Positions 49,849 through 58,976 of a DNA stretch of 64,000 nt are shown here, one piece after another. Every line of letters begins with the position of its first letter. Position 1 is the first letter of the stretch. Origin of the DNA: Streptomyces coelicoflavus. Its GTDB lineage: Bacteria > Actinomycetota > Actinomycetes > Streptomycetales > Streptomycetaceae. The notes below the pieces were generated by a model. That model saw only the letters and a list, made by a program, of their open reading frames with translations, had not been told where the DNA came from and ran no database searches. Location: contig NZ_BEWB01000007.1 in assembly GCF_003112555.1 (NCBI RefSeq), forward strand, positions 434,001 to 498,000, written 5' to 3'. The position numbers and the translations under genes were made by a program.

Positions 49849-51819
49849 CTACCGGCCGCGAAACCCGAGCACGGTCGTGAACTCCCGCGCGCCGTCGGTG
49901 AAACCGGTGCCGACCAGCGTGGTGGCGGGCTCCTTGCGTCCGAAACCGGGGGAGTACCAGCCCAGCGGCGGGTTCGTCTCCCCGCGGTGCGCCCGCCAGG
50001 ACAGCTCGCCGGGCAAGTCGAGCACCGCTGAACGCTCCTCGCCGTCCCGGGTCCAGGTGAGCACGGCACGGTCGTCCACCAGGTCCGCGGCGACCGCCGG
50101 GCCCAGGTGGTACGACAGGCGCACGGCCCGGCGCGGGCCCCGCACCTCGTCCACCACCCTCACCTCGCGGCTCGCGGCCGTCAGCTCCACCCGGCGGCGG
50201 TGCACGGAGGGCCCGTACCCGTCGTGCTCGGCGCACCAGCGGGACACGCCCTCGTCGGACACGTCCACGCTCAGCACCCGGCTGCGGGCGTGCCGGGTCC
50301 ACAGGAACGGGCCGCCCGAGACGGACTGGTCGGCGCCGTCCAGCTCCAGGGTGTTGTGGCCGAGGGTCGACCGGAAGTACCGCCGCCACGCGGGCTGCCC
50401 GTGGTAGCAGAACGTCCCCGGGTCGGCGAGCACGTCGACCCCGTCGTGCCGCACCTCCACCGACAGCGCGTCCGCGTGGGCGTGCGCGGCGATGGACAGG
50501 AAGCCGTGCGGGCCGCCGTCGCAGCGGCACCAGATGCCCGCCGGACCGCGCAGGACGGTGAGCCCCGCGTCGGAGAAGTGGGCCGGGCGGCTCGCCGGGC
50601 GGGACACGGCCTGGCCGGTGCCCTCCTTCGCGTACGGCCGGATCAGTGCGGCCAGCAGCGGGGTGCGCACATCGGTGCCGGTCACCGCGGGCCACCAGGG
50701 CAGCGACCCGAACACGGCGTCCCCGGTGGCCAGCAGCGAGGCCCAGCGGTCGGTACCCGCGCCGTCCACGACCAGGCCGTGCCCGTCGTCCGCGTCCCCC
50801 TGGCGCGGCGGGCGCAGCCGGTCGTCCACGACGGCGGCCAGTGCGTCGGTCATCCGCAGCAGCACCAGCCGGACCGTCGGGGGAACCGCGACACCGGCGG
50901 CGTCCGCCTCCGCCACCGCGGCCAGGCCGAGTTCCAGCACGAGCCCGTGGTACTCCGTGGCCAGCTCGCGGTTGAGACCCGACAGGAACGTGTTGGCGCG
51001 CAGCTGCCGCTCCAGCGACCGCAGCGCGTCGTCCCGCCAGCGCGCCGAGGAGGGAAACCATCCGAAGGCGCAGGCGGCCGCGAACTGCCCGGCGGTCTCG
51101 GCGACGACATGGTTGTTCGCCGACGAGCCCCGGCTGGGAAAGGCGGCCAGCCAGCGCTGGTGGTGCCAGATCTGCTTCAGCGCCACCGGGTTGTCCTCGA
51201 ACAGCGCGGCCGCCCCGGGCCAGCCGTCGAGCAGCCGGCGGACCCACACCCAGGACAGCAGCCGGATCCCCAGCTCGATGCCGCTGACCCAGTGCACCCC
51301 GCGCAGCGGCGGGTTGGACGCCCACCACGACCGCAGGTGCCCGGCCACCCGCTCGGCGTACCGCTCGTCCCCGGTGACCGCGTAGGCGGCGGCGAGCACG
51401 GTGAGGTACTGGTGCCGGGAGGGTTCCCAGATCTGCTTGATGTCCCCGGTCACGTCCTCGTCGCGGTACGGCACGTCGAAGGCGTAACCCTCCGGAGCCC
51501 GGCGCCCGGTCTTCGGGTCGTGCCACCAGTCCGGGTCGGCCAGGTCGTCGCGGAGCACGCCGAAGAACTCGGCCCGCCCGGCCATCAGCCGGTCCGCCTC
51601 GGCGACGAGACGCTTCGCGGCGTCCGGCGGCACCGCGGCGACGGCACCGGCGGGCAGCACGGCCGTGAACCGGGCGCCGGTCACGCCCGGCGCGACCGGC
51701 CGCGTCGACCGCCACCGCCGCCTGCGCACCGCGTCGCCCACCCGTCCGCCCACCTCGCGCGGCCCCATCCGGGACAGCCGCCGCAGGTACCAGCCCGCAC
51801 TCCCCGAGTTCACGGTCAT
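49849..51819 (-). CDS. Heparinase II/III family protein
   Basis: 656 residues, no signal peptide. An alpha/alpha-toroid N-terminal domain (SWWASNPPLRGVHWVSGIEL, then GSSANNHVVAETAGQFA) is followed by a C-terminal beta-sandwich (AHAHADALSVEVRHDGVDVL, LADPGTFCYHG, YFRSTLGHNTLELDG). Despite the name, members in polysaccharide clusters are often intracellular and paired with the bi-domain oxidoreductase, as here (4-base overlap). They may modify lipid-linked uronate-containing intermediates; this is inference. Confidence 0.87.
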   Translation of the reverse strand: MTVNSGSAGWYLRRLSRMGPREVGGRVGDAVRRRRWRSTRPVAPGVTGARFTAVLPAGAVAAVPPDAAKRLVAEADRLMAGRAEFFGVLRDDLADPDWWHDPKTGRRAPEGYAFDVPYRDEDVTGDIKQIWEPSRHQYLTVLAAAYAVTGDERYAERVAGHLRSWWASNPPLRGVHWVSGIELGIRLLSWVWVRRLLDGWPGAAALFEDNPVALKQIWHHQRWLAAFPSRGSSANNHVVAETAGQFAAACAFGWFPSSARWRDDALRSLERQLRANTFLSGLNRELATEYHGLVLELGLAAVAEADAAGVAVPPTVRLVLLRMTDALAAVVDDRLRPPRQGDADDGHGLVVDGAGTDRWASLLATGDAVFGSLPWWPAVTGTDVRTPLLAALIRPYAKEGTGQAVSRPASRPAHFSDAGLTVLRGPAGIWCRCDGGPHGFLSIAAHAHADALSVEVRHDGVDVLADPGTFCYHGQPAWRRYFRSTLGHNTLELDGADQSVSGGPFLWTRHARSRVLSVDVSDEGVSRWCAEHDGYGPSVHRRRVELTAASREVRVVDEVRGPRRAVRLSYHLGPAVAADLVDDRAVLTWTRDGEERSAVLDLPGELSWRAHRGETNPPLGWYSPGFGRKEPATTLVGTGFTDGAREFTTVLGFRGR

Positions 51820-54011
51820 CGCGCCTCCGCCAGGGTCACCGGAGCGCCGCCGGCCAGCGAGGCCCGCACGGCGAGGGTGGCCGCCGTGGTGGCGACCAGC
51901 GACTCGAGCGGCACCGGCATCGGGCCGCCGGTGCGCACCGCCCTGACGAACGCGGCCAGCTCCGCGGACTGGCCCTTGTCCCGGGCCTTGGGAAGCCGCG
52001 AACTGACCCACCGCTTGCGGCCGTCGTAGACGGACGTGCGGACGAAATCGTCGAGTTGCAGCACCTTGCCGTCCGCGACCAGGTCCAGCGTCTCCTTGGG
52101 GAAGCCGGCCGCCCCGGTGGTGACGTAGCCGATGGTGGCGGTGGACCCGTCCGGGTAGCCCAGTACGACCTGGAGGTCCTCGTTGCCGGACGCGGCGACC
52201 GCGTACACCGACACCGGGTCGGCGCCCAGCAGCCGGCTCGCCGTGTCGATGAAGTGCCCGCCCTCACCGGCGAACCGCGACCCCTCCGTGTCCTGCCGCA
52301 GGTACCAGCTGCCCTGGTCGAGGCGGCCCGCGTTGACCAGGTAGCGCAGGCTCGCCGGCCCGGTGCGGGGACCGAACCGCTGCTCGGCCTGGCGCAGCAG
52401 CGGCGCGAACCGGCGGTTGAAGCCCACCTGCAACCGGTCGTTGCCGGACTCCTCCACCGCCGCGAGCACACCGGTCAGCTCCTCCCCGGTGAGCGCCAGC
52501 GGCTTCTCCACGAACACGGCCTTCCCGGCCAGCAGCGCCTTCCGGGTCAGGTCGGCGTGCGAGCTGTGACGGGTGACGACGAACACCGCGTCGACCGAGT
52601 CGTCGCCGAGTACGGCGTCGAGGTCGGTGGTCGCCTCGGCGAAGCCGAACTTCCGCTGCGCGTTGGCCGCCGACAGCGCAGTGGTGGTGACGACCGTCGC
52701 CAGCTCGACGCCGTCGCGGCGCGCCAGGTGCGGCAGCAGCATCGAGCTCGCGTAGTTCCCCGCGCCGACGAACGCGAGGCGCACCGGCGTCCGCGCGGCC
52801 CGGGCCGGGGCGGACACCCTGCCGCCGCGCCGCACCGCGGGTACGGCGACCGTCGGGGCCGCGGCCGGAGCGCCTGCCTCGTCGGCCTGTTCGGGGTAGC
52901 GGAACAGCACGGCCACGGCCTTCAGCTCGCCGTCCTCGAGGCGCCGGTACGTCTCGACGGCGTCGTCGAAGGCGGCCGTGTGGGAGATCAGGGGCCCGAC
53001 GTCCACCCGGCCGCGGGCGACGAGATCGAGGAAGCACGCCAGGTTGCGGCGCTCGGTCCAGCGCACGTAGCCGATCGGGTAGTCCCGCCCCTCCAGCTCG
53101 TACTCCGGGTCGTAGCGCCCGGGACCGTAGGAGCGGGAGAACCGGACGTCGAGCTCCTTCTCGTAGTACGCGTTCCACGGCAGGTCCAGACGGCACTTGC
53201 CGATGTCGACGACCCGGCCGCGGTCCCGGCACAGCCGCGCCGCCAGCTCGACGGGCTGGTTGCTGCCGCCGCCGGCGGCCAGGTACACCTGGTCCACGCC
53301 GTGGCCGTCGGTGAGTTCGGCGACGGCACTCTCCACGGCCGGGGAGGCCGGGTCGCCGCAGGCCGCCGCGCCCAGCCGCTCGGCCAGCTCGCAGCGCGCC
53401 GGGTCGGGGTCGGCCCCGACGACCCGGACACCCGAGGCGGTGAGCAGTTGCGCCACCAGCTGCCCGATCAGCCCGAGCCCGATGACCAGCGCCACCTCGC
53501 CGAGCCGCGACTCGCCCTGGCGCACACCCTGCATCGCGATGGACCCGACGGTGCCGAACGCCGCGTCCCGCGGCGCGAGACCGTCCGGCACCGGGGCGTA
53601 GAGGTTCTTCGGCACCCAGTTCAGCTCGGCGTGCAGCGCGTGCTCGTTGCCGGCACAGGCCACGAGGTCGCCCACCTTGACGTCGTCGACGCCGGCGCCG
53701 ACCTGCTCGACCACCCCGCACAGCGAGTAGCCCAGCGGCGTGTAGGAGTCCAGCTTGCCCATCACCTTGCGGTAGGTGGCGGGCACCCCGTTGGTGGCCA
53801 CGCTCTGCACCACCTTGGCCACCTGGTCCGGCCGGGAACGGGCCTTGCCCAGCATCGACATGCCGGCCTCGGACACCTTCATCAGCTCGGTGCCGGTGGA
53901 GATCAGCGAGTAGGCGGTCCGCACCAGCACACCGCCCGGCTTGCAGCCCGGCACCGGCACGTCGAGCAGCGCCAGCTCGCCGCTCTTGTAGTTCTGCACG
54001 ACCTGTTTCAC
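51816..54011 (-). CDS. Bi-domain oxidoreductase (MDR plus Gfo/Idh/MocA)
   Basis: 731 residues. The N-terminal half (about 1-370) is a medium-chain dehydrogenase (SLISTGTELMKVSEAG, LVIGLGLIGQLVAQLL); after a Pro/Ala linker the C-terminal half (about 405-731) is a Gfo/Idh/MocA NAD(P) oxidoreductase (RLAFVGAGNYASSMLLPHL, VEKPLALTGEELTG). The fusion is typical of polysaccharide clusters beside asparagine-synthase and heparinase-like genes. It probably oxidises or epimerises a sugar or polyol moiety. ATG 54011 lies after the repeat-rich gap at 54012-54111. Confidence 0.88.
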   Translation of the reverse strand: MKQVVQNYKSGELALLDVPVPGCKPGGVLVRTAYSLISTGTELMKVSEAGMSMLGKARSRPDQVAKVVQSVATNGVPATYRKVMGKLDSYTPLGYSLCGVVEQVGAGVDDVKVGDLVACAGNEHALHAELNWVPKNLYAPVPDGLAPRDAAFGTVGSIAMQGVRQGESRLGEVALVIGLGLIGQLVAQLLTASGVRVVGADPDPARCELAERLGAAACGDPASPAVESAVAELTDGHGVDQVYLAAGGGSNQPVELAARLCRDRGRVVDIGKCRLDLPWNAYYEKELDVRFSRSYGPGRYDPEYELEGRDYPIGYVRWTERRNLACFLDLVARGRVDVGPLISHTAAFDDAVETYRRLEDGELKAVAVLFRYPEQADEAGAPAAAPTVAVPAVRRGGRVSAPARAARTPVRLAFVGAGNYASSMLLPHLARRDGVELATVVTTTALSAANAQRKFGFAEATTDLDAVLGDDSVDAVFVVTRHSSHADLTRKALLAGKAVFVEKPLALTGEELTGVLAAVEESGNDRLQVGFNRRFAPLLRQAEQRFGPRTGPASLRYLVNAGRLDQGSWYLRQDTEGSRFAGEGGHFIDTASRLLGADPVSVYAVAASGNEDLQVVLGYPDGSTATIGYVTTGAAGFPKETLDLVADGKVLQLDDFVRTSVYDGRKRWVSSRLPKARDKGQSAELAAFVRAVRTGGPMPVPLESLVATTAATLAVRASLAGGAPVTLAEAR

Positions 54012-54111
54012 CCGAAGTCCTCTTGTCTGTGTGCCGGTTGTCTGTGCCGGTTGTCTGTGCCGGTGTCCGTGCCGGTCGTCCCTGTGCCGGTCTCTGTGCC
54101 GGGGGGGGGGC
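54012..54111 (-). repeat. Repeat-rich gap with a 10-base G tract
   Basis: Six imperfect units of about 12-16 bases ending GTGCCGG (54024-54102) are followed by a run of ten G (54101-54110, C on the coding strand), directly after the asparagine-synthase stop codon. Both are prone to slippage. The tract is intergenic, so length changes would alter spacing or message structure, not a reading frame. Confidence 0.85.
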
Positions 54112-56046
54112 CTACACCGTCGATGAAGTGTTGTGGCCTGCCCCGGAGGTCGCGCCGCGATACCAGTACTCGAGGGTCAGTACGTGCCACAGGTGCTTGG
54201 AGAAGTCCCGCTGCCCGGCGGCGTCCTCGGCGACCAGCCGCCGCAGCGCGTCCCGGCGCAGGAACCCGGACCGGACGAGTTCGCCGTCGTTGACCACCTC
54301 GCGGACCAGCGGTGCCAGGTCCCGGCTCATCCAGGCCCGCAGCGGGGCGCTGAACAGGCCCTTGGGCCGGTACACGATCTCCCGGGGCAGGACGGAGACG
54401 GCCGCCTCCTTCAGGGCGGCCTTCCCCTGCCGGCCGACGATCTTGCGGTCGCCGGGCACCGCGAACGCCGCCCGCACCACCTCGACGTCCACGAACGGCA
54501 CCCGCACCTCGGTCGACGCGGCCATGCTGGAGCGGTCCGTGTAGGCGAGGTTCAGACCCGGCAGGAACATCCGGGCGTCGCCCAGGCACATGCGGTTCAC
54601 GAAGTCGTCGAGCTCGTTGTCCTCGTAGACGTCCGCGTGCTCGGTCAGCACGTCCTCGACCGTGCCCGCCAGGTCCGGGTCGATCAGGCCGAGCAGCTCC
54701 TGACGGTCGTACATGGTGTAGCTGCGCCGGAACGCGGTCTCCTCCGGCAGATCGGCGAAGGAGAGGAACCGCTTCGCGAACCGCACCGACCGCAGTCCCC
54801 GGCGGCTCGTCGCGACCGGCAGCCGGTCCACCGCCGCGGACACCCCGCGCCGCAGCGGCCGCGGGACGCGCTGGTAGCGCAGCGCCAGCAGGTTGGCCAG
54901 GTGCTTGCGGTACCCGGCGAACAGCTCGTCGGCGCCCATTCCGGAGAGCATCACCTTGACCCCGGCCTCCCGGGCGGCCGAGCAGATCAGGAAGGTGTTG
55001 ATCGCGGCGGGGTCGCCGATCGGCTCGTCCAGGTGGTACGTCATCCGCGGCAGCAGGTCGAGCACGTCCGGCGCGATCTCGATCTCGTGCAGGTCCACGC
55101 CGAACCGCGCGGCCACCTGCCGGGCGTAGCGCAGGTCGTCCGGCATCGCCTCGAACCGGGCGTCCTCGGCGCGGAACCCGATCGTGTAGGCGGAGATCCC
55201 CGGCCGGTGCCGGGCCGCCAGCGCGGTCAGATAGCTGGAGTCGAGCCCGCCGGACAGGAAGGTCGCCACGGGCACGTCGGAGAGCAGGTGACTGCGGGTC
55301 GACGCCTCGACCACGGCGGCCAGGTCCGGCAGCTCGCCGCTGCGGGCCCGCTCCTGGCCCTCGGCGGCGACGTCCTTCAGGTTCCAGTACCGGCCGTGCT
55401 CCACCCGCCCGTCGGGCCGGCACCGCAGCCAGCTGCCCGGCGGCAGCTTCTCCGCCTCGCGGAACGCGCACCGCGAGTCCGGCACCCAGTAGTACAGCAG
55501 CGACGCCACCATCGCCGCGTGGTCCACCTCCAGCTTCCCGCCGGTCACCGCGGCTAGCGCCTTCAGCTCGGAGGCGAACACCAGGCCCTCGCCGCGCCGG
55601 AGCAGGAACAGGGGCTTGATGCCGAGCTGGTCGCGGGCGAGGACCAGTTCACCCGTGCGCTCGTCGAAGACCGCGAAGGCGAACATGCCGCGCAGCCTCG
55701 GCAGGCAGTCCGTGCCCCAGCGGCGCCAGGCCTCCAGGACCACCTCCGTGTCGGAGGTGCCGCGGAAGCTCGCCCCCGCGGACTCCAGCTCGCGGCGCAG
55801 TTCGGGCGCGTTGTACAGCTCGCCGTTGTACGTCAGGGCGAGGCCGCCCGACACCATGGGCTGGGCGCCGGTCCCGGACAGGTCGAGGATGGCCAGCCGG
55901 CGGTGCCCGAGGTGCACCTCGCCGGCGCCGGCCGGATGGCTGTACCGGCCCGCTCCGTCGGGACCTCGGTGGGCGAGGACTTCGCTGAGCCGGTCGGTCA
56001 CGGCCTTCCCGTCCGGCCAGTGGTACGTGCCTGCGATGCCACACAT
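54112..56046 (-). CDS. Asparagine synthase-like amidotransferase
   Basis: 644 residues. The glutaminase half starts MCGIAGTYHW (catalytic Cys2) and includes RRLAILDLSGTGAQPM; the synthetase half has the ATP-pyrophosphatase loop SGGLDSSYLTAL (about 259-270). In polysaccharide clusters this enzyme amidates the carboxyl of uronic acids (P. aeruginosa WbpS is the model). An AlgD-like dehydrogenase in this operon supplies a uronate. So uronamide formation is more likely than free asparagine synthesis. Confidence 0.9.
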   Translation of the reverse strand: MCGIAGTYHWPDGKAVTDRLSEVLAHRGPDGAGRYSHPAGAGEVHLGHRRLAILDLSGTGAQPMVSGGLALTYNGELYNAPELRRELESAGASFRGTSDTEVVLEAWRRWGTDCLPRLRGMFAFAVFDERTGELVLARDQLGIKPLFLLRRGEGLVFASELKALAAVTGGKLEVDHAAMVASLLYYWVPDSRCAFREAEKLPPGSWLRCRPDGRVEHGRYWNLKDVAAEGQERARSGELPDLAAVVEASTRSHLLSDVPVATFLSGGLDSSYLTALAARHRPGISAYTIGFRAEDARFEAMPDDLRYARQVAARFGVDLHEIEIAPDVLDLLPRMTYHLDEPIGDPAAINTFLICSAAREAGVKVMLSGMGADELFAGYRKHLANLLALRYQRVPRPLRRGVSAAVDRLPVATSRRGLRSVRFAKRFLSFADLPEETAFRRSYTMYDRQELLGLIDPDLAGTVEDVLTEHADVYEDNELDDFVNRMCLGDARMFLPGLNLAYTDRSSMAASTEVRVPFVDVEVVRAAFAVPGDRKIVGRQGKAALKEAAVSVLPREIVYRPKGLFSAPLRAWMSRDLAPLVREVVNDGELVRSGFLRRDALRRLVAEDAAGQRDFSKHLWHVLTLEYWYRGATSGAGHNTSSTV

Positions 56047-56049
56047 GTG

Positions 56050-57612
56050 CTACCGCGCCTCCTGGTCGCTGTCCGGGACCCGCGCGGCGGGCATCGACGG
56101 CCGTTCCGTCCTGGGCCGCCCTTCCCCCACCGCCTGGACGGCGTGGGAGGTACCGCCACCGTTGTGCCGCGTCGGCCGTTCGTCGTGGCCGCGCGACGCG
56201 ACGCGCGCAACGTCCCACAGGGTGCCGTCGGTGCGGTCACGCGGATCGGGGTCGATCAGCACCACACCGGTCACCGCGATCCGCTGGTCCGCGAGCTGCC
56301 GCGCCACGGTGTGCAGCCACGCGGCACTGCCGTGCCCCGCGCGTACGACGAGCACCGTCCGGGTGCCGAGGTACCGCAGGTCCGTCCACGCCGTCCCCGG
56401 CCCGACCGAGCCGACGCCGAGCCGGCGGCCCTGGGGCGCCTCGGCCGCGGCACCCTCACCGCTGAGCACGGTCGGGCCCGCGGACCCCCGCCGGCTGTCG
56501 GCGAGCTCGGTGCCGGGCAGGCCGTCCACGACCACCACGGGCCCGTCGGCCTCCAGCGCTCCGGCGAGGTCCAGGGCGATCACGGCGGTGCCGCGGGCAC
56601 AGCCCAGTTCCAGGAGCGACAGCGGTTCCGCGGAGCGCCGCGCGGTGCGGGCCAGGGTGGTGGTCAGCCGTTCGCGTGCCGCCCGGGTCCGACGGCGCTG
56701 CCACCGCCCGGCCGGCCGGCGGGGCCCGCGGCGCAGCTCGGCGAGGACCGAGGCACCCAGGTTCGCCGCGATGTCCCGGCGCAGCACGGGGCGGTCCGCC
56801 ACCACCGCGCCGACCGCGGCCAGCGAGAGTCCGAGGACGAGTCCGAGGGCGAGCCCGATGGCGGCGTCGATGCCCACGGCCTTGGGCAGTGAGTGCTCGA
56901 CGGCGTGCGGGGCGTCCACGATCCGGGTGCCGGCGACGACCTCGGGCGTGCCGGTGCGCGCCTCCGCGGCCCGCTGGTCGAACTCGGCGATCCGCGAGTC
57001 GAGTTCGGCCCGGCGGGCGTAGAGGGACTCGATGCTCGCCGACGCCCCCGGATCGTCGTCCGGCGCCCGGTCCCCGATCGCCTTGTTGACCTCGGCCAGC
57101 TCCTTGCGCATGCGGTCGCGCTGGTCGAGCAGGGAATCGGCCTCGGCCTTGGCCGACTCCCGCATCCGCCGCACGTGGTCCGCGACGAACGCGTCGGCCA
57201 GCGCCTTGGCCCGGGCCACCGCCTCCGCGTCGCTGTCGCCCGTCACATCGATCCGGAACAGGTTGTTGGTGAGGCCGGTGCCCCGGTAGTCCCGCATGAA
57301 GTCTTCCGGGTTCTCCCCGGAGTCGAGGGAGCGCAGGGCCTGTTCGGCGATCCGCGTGGTGGACAGCAGCTCGACGTCGGTGCGGATCAGTGTGCCGGTG
57401 TCGTTGGGCTGGTCGTCCTTGTGCGCGACCAGCACCTTGGCCACCGCGGCGGGCCGGGGCGGCAGCAGGACCGCGACGGCCGCGCCGGCCAGCAGCCCCA
57501 GCAGGGCCAGGGCGCCCCACACACGGCGCCGCCTGCGCACCGCCACCACCAGTGCCTGCAGGTCGAGGAGCGGAGCGGAGGCCGACGACTGCGCGGCCGT
57601 ACTCGTGGTCAT
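56050..57612 (-). CDS. Wzz-like chain-length protein with degenerate kinase-like domain
   Basis: 520 residues. N-terminal helix VWGALALLGLLAGAAVAVLL, coiled-coil periplasm-facing domain (about 55-230; RMRESAKAEADSLLDQRDRM), second helix near 245-270, then a cytoplasmic domain that resembles a BY-kinase. The Walker A region reads LLELGCARGTAVIALDL and lacks the GKS/T lysine. Walker A' reads VVVVDGLPG. No Tyr cluster ends the protein. It should control polymer length, without kinase activity. Confidence 0.86.
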   Translation of the reverse strand: MTTSTAAQSSASAPLLDLQALVVAVRRRRRVWGALALLGLLAGAAVAVLLPPRPAAVAKVLVAHKDDQPNDTGTLIRTDVELLSTTRIAEQALRSLDSGENPEDFMRDYRGTGLTNNLFRIDVTGDSDAEAVARAKALADAFVADHVRRMRESAKAEADSLLDQRDRMRKELAEVNKAIGDRAPDDDPGASASIESLYARRAELDSRIAEFDQRAAEARTGTPEVVAGTRIVDAPHAVEHSLPKAVGIDAAIGLALGLVLGLSLAAVGAVVADRPVLRRDIAANLGASVLAELRRGPRRPAGRWQRRRTRAARERLTTTLARTARRSAEPLSLLELGCARGTAVIALDLAGALEADGPVVVVDGLPGTELADSRRGSAGPTVLSGEGAAAEAPQGRRLGVGSVGPGTAWTDLRYLGTRTVLVVRAGHGSAAWLHTVARQLADQRIAVTGVVLIDPDPRDRTDGTLWDVARVASRGHDERPTRHNGGGTSHAVQAVGEGRPRTERPSMPAARVPDSDQEAR

Positions 57613-58976
57613 GCGGATCCCCCCGTCGCGTGGTCGTGCACCCCGGCCGCCGTGACGTGAGGTTCGGGGGACCGGCGGGCCGGCCCCGGAGGACGGGCCC
57701 GCACGGCGCCGGCGACGACCACGCCGACGACCTCGTGCCCACCGTCCGCACACGCCTCCGCGACACCGGTGAGCTCCTCGGCGGTCCAGGCCCCGGCGCT
57801 GAGTACGACCACGGCGCCGGACTCGCCTTCGCGGTCCGGCACCAACGGCCGGGACACCGGAACCTCCACCACCCGCAGCCGCGGGTCCCCCTCGGCCTCT
57901 TCGGCGAGCTGCCCGGCCGCCCGGCGGGCGACCTCGTCACCGTCCGGTACGACGACCAGCAGCCGCCGGGCGCCCGGCCGGCGCTCCCGCAGACGGGCGC
58001 ACACCCGCCGGTAGCGGATCCGCCGCCCTGCCTCGTCGCCGGACGACTGCGGAACCGGCAGGTCCCACCGCGTGTCGACACCCAGCAGCCGCCGGAGCCG
58101 GGCCCGCACACCGCGCGCCTTCGGCCGGTGCGCGCGCCGCTCCCCGGGTACGTCGACGGTTCCCAGCAGCGCCGAGCCCAGCGCCGCGGCGATCTCCGGT
58201 TCGGAGCGCAGCCGCCGGTTCACCCGCGCGGCGGCGAGATGGCCGACGACCGCGAGCACGAAGAACAGCAGCGCCCCGCCGCCGACGAGCTGCCACCGGG
58301 TCGGGGGAGCCTCGCCGGCCGGCCGGGGCGCCGGGCCCATGACGACCAGGCCGGCCCTGCTGCTCGCCGGGTCCGCCTCGTCGAGCTTCTGCATGGCGTC
58401 CTGCAGCGCGGTGCGCAGCTTCTCGAGCTCGGTGCGGGCCTGCACGCTCTCCACCGTCTGCCCGGGGTCGGCCGCGTTGGCCAGGTCGGTGATGCGCTGG
58501 TTGGTCCGCTTCACCTGCTGCCGCAGCGCCTCGGGCCCCGTCGCCCCGTCGGGATCGGTGGTGCCGCTCGCGATGCGCGCGGCGTACGTCACGAACTGCT
58601 GGGCCACTTCGTCGGAGAGCCGCTGCGCGCGCTCCGGGGAGTCGGCCGTCCCGGAGATCTTGATGATGTTGCCGTCGGCGATCTTCGCACTCACCCGGTC
58701 CCGCAGCTCCTTGTCGCTGACGCCGCTCCAGCGGAGCGAGTCCGCCGCCTTGCCGACGACCTCCGAACTGGTCGCGATCTCCACCTGGGTGAGCAGTTCG
58801 CGCTCCTCCCACGGCCCCGGCAGCAGGACCGAGGCCGACGCCGTGTAGCGCGGCGGGAACAGCACCGAGACGCCGTAGCCGACGAGCGCGCCCACCACGA
58901 CGAGGACGGCGAGCAGCCGCCGGCGCCGACGGAGAATCCGTCCGACCGTGACCAGGCGTATCGTGTCGTCACTCAA
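57609..58976 (-). CDS. Wzz-like chain-length protein (second copy)
   Basis: 455 residues from TTG 58976 (overlaps the glycosyltransferase stop by 4 bases). N-terminal helix LLAVLVVVGALVGYGVSVLF, coiled-coil region (about 60-215), second helix LVGGGALLFFVLAVVGHLAA, then a cytoplasmic domain (about 330-440) with a very weak nucleotide-kinase-like pattern (RLLVVVPDGDEVARRAAG, where a P-loop would stand). Forms the polymer-length control pair with the next gene. Confidence 0.85.
   Translation of the reverse strand: MSDDTIRLVTVGRILRRRRRLLAVLVVVGALVGYGVSVLFPPRYTASASVLLPGPWEERELLTQVEIATSSEVVGKAADSLRWSGVSDKELRDRVSAKIADGNIIKISGTADSPERAQRLSDEVAQQFVTYAARIASGTTDPDGATGPEALRQQVKRTNQRITDLANAADPGQTVESVQARTELEKLRTALQDAMQKLDEADPASSRAGLVVMGPAPRPAGEAPPTRWQLVGGGALLFFVLAVVGHLAAARVNRRLRSEPEIAAALGSALLGTVDVPGERRAHRPKARGVRARLRRLLGVDTRWDLPVPQSSGDEAGRRIRYRRVCARLRERRPGARRLLVVVPDGDEVARRAAGQLAEEAEGDPRLRVVEVPVSRPLVPDREGESGAVVVLSAGAWTAEELTGVAEACADGGHEVVGVVVAGAVRARPPGPARRSPEPHVTAAGVHDHATGGSA

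Noticed and set aside
54101-54110. G10 tract as a frame-shifting phase-variation switch of the amidotransferase
   Set aside because: The tract lies after the stop codon, so slippage cannot change the protein frame; only spacing effects remain possible.
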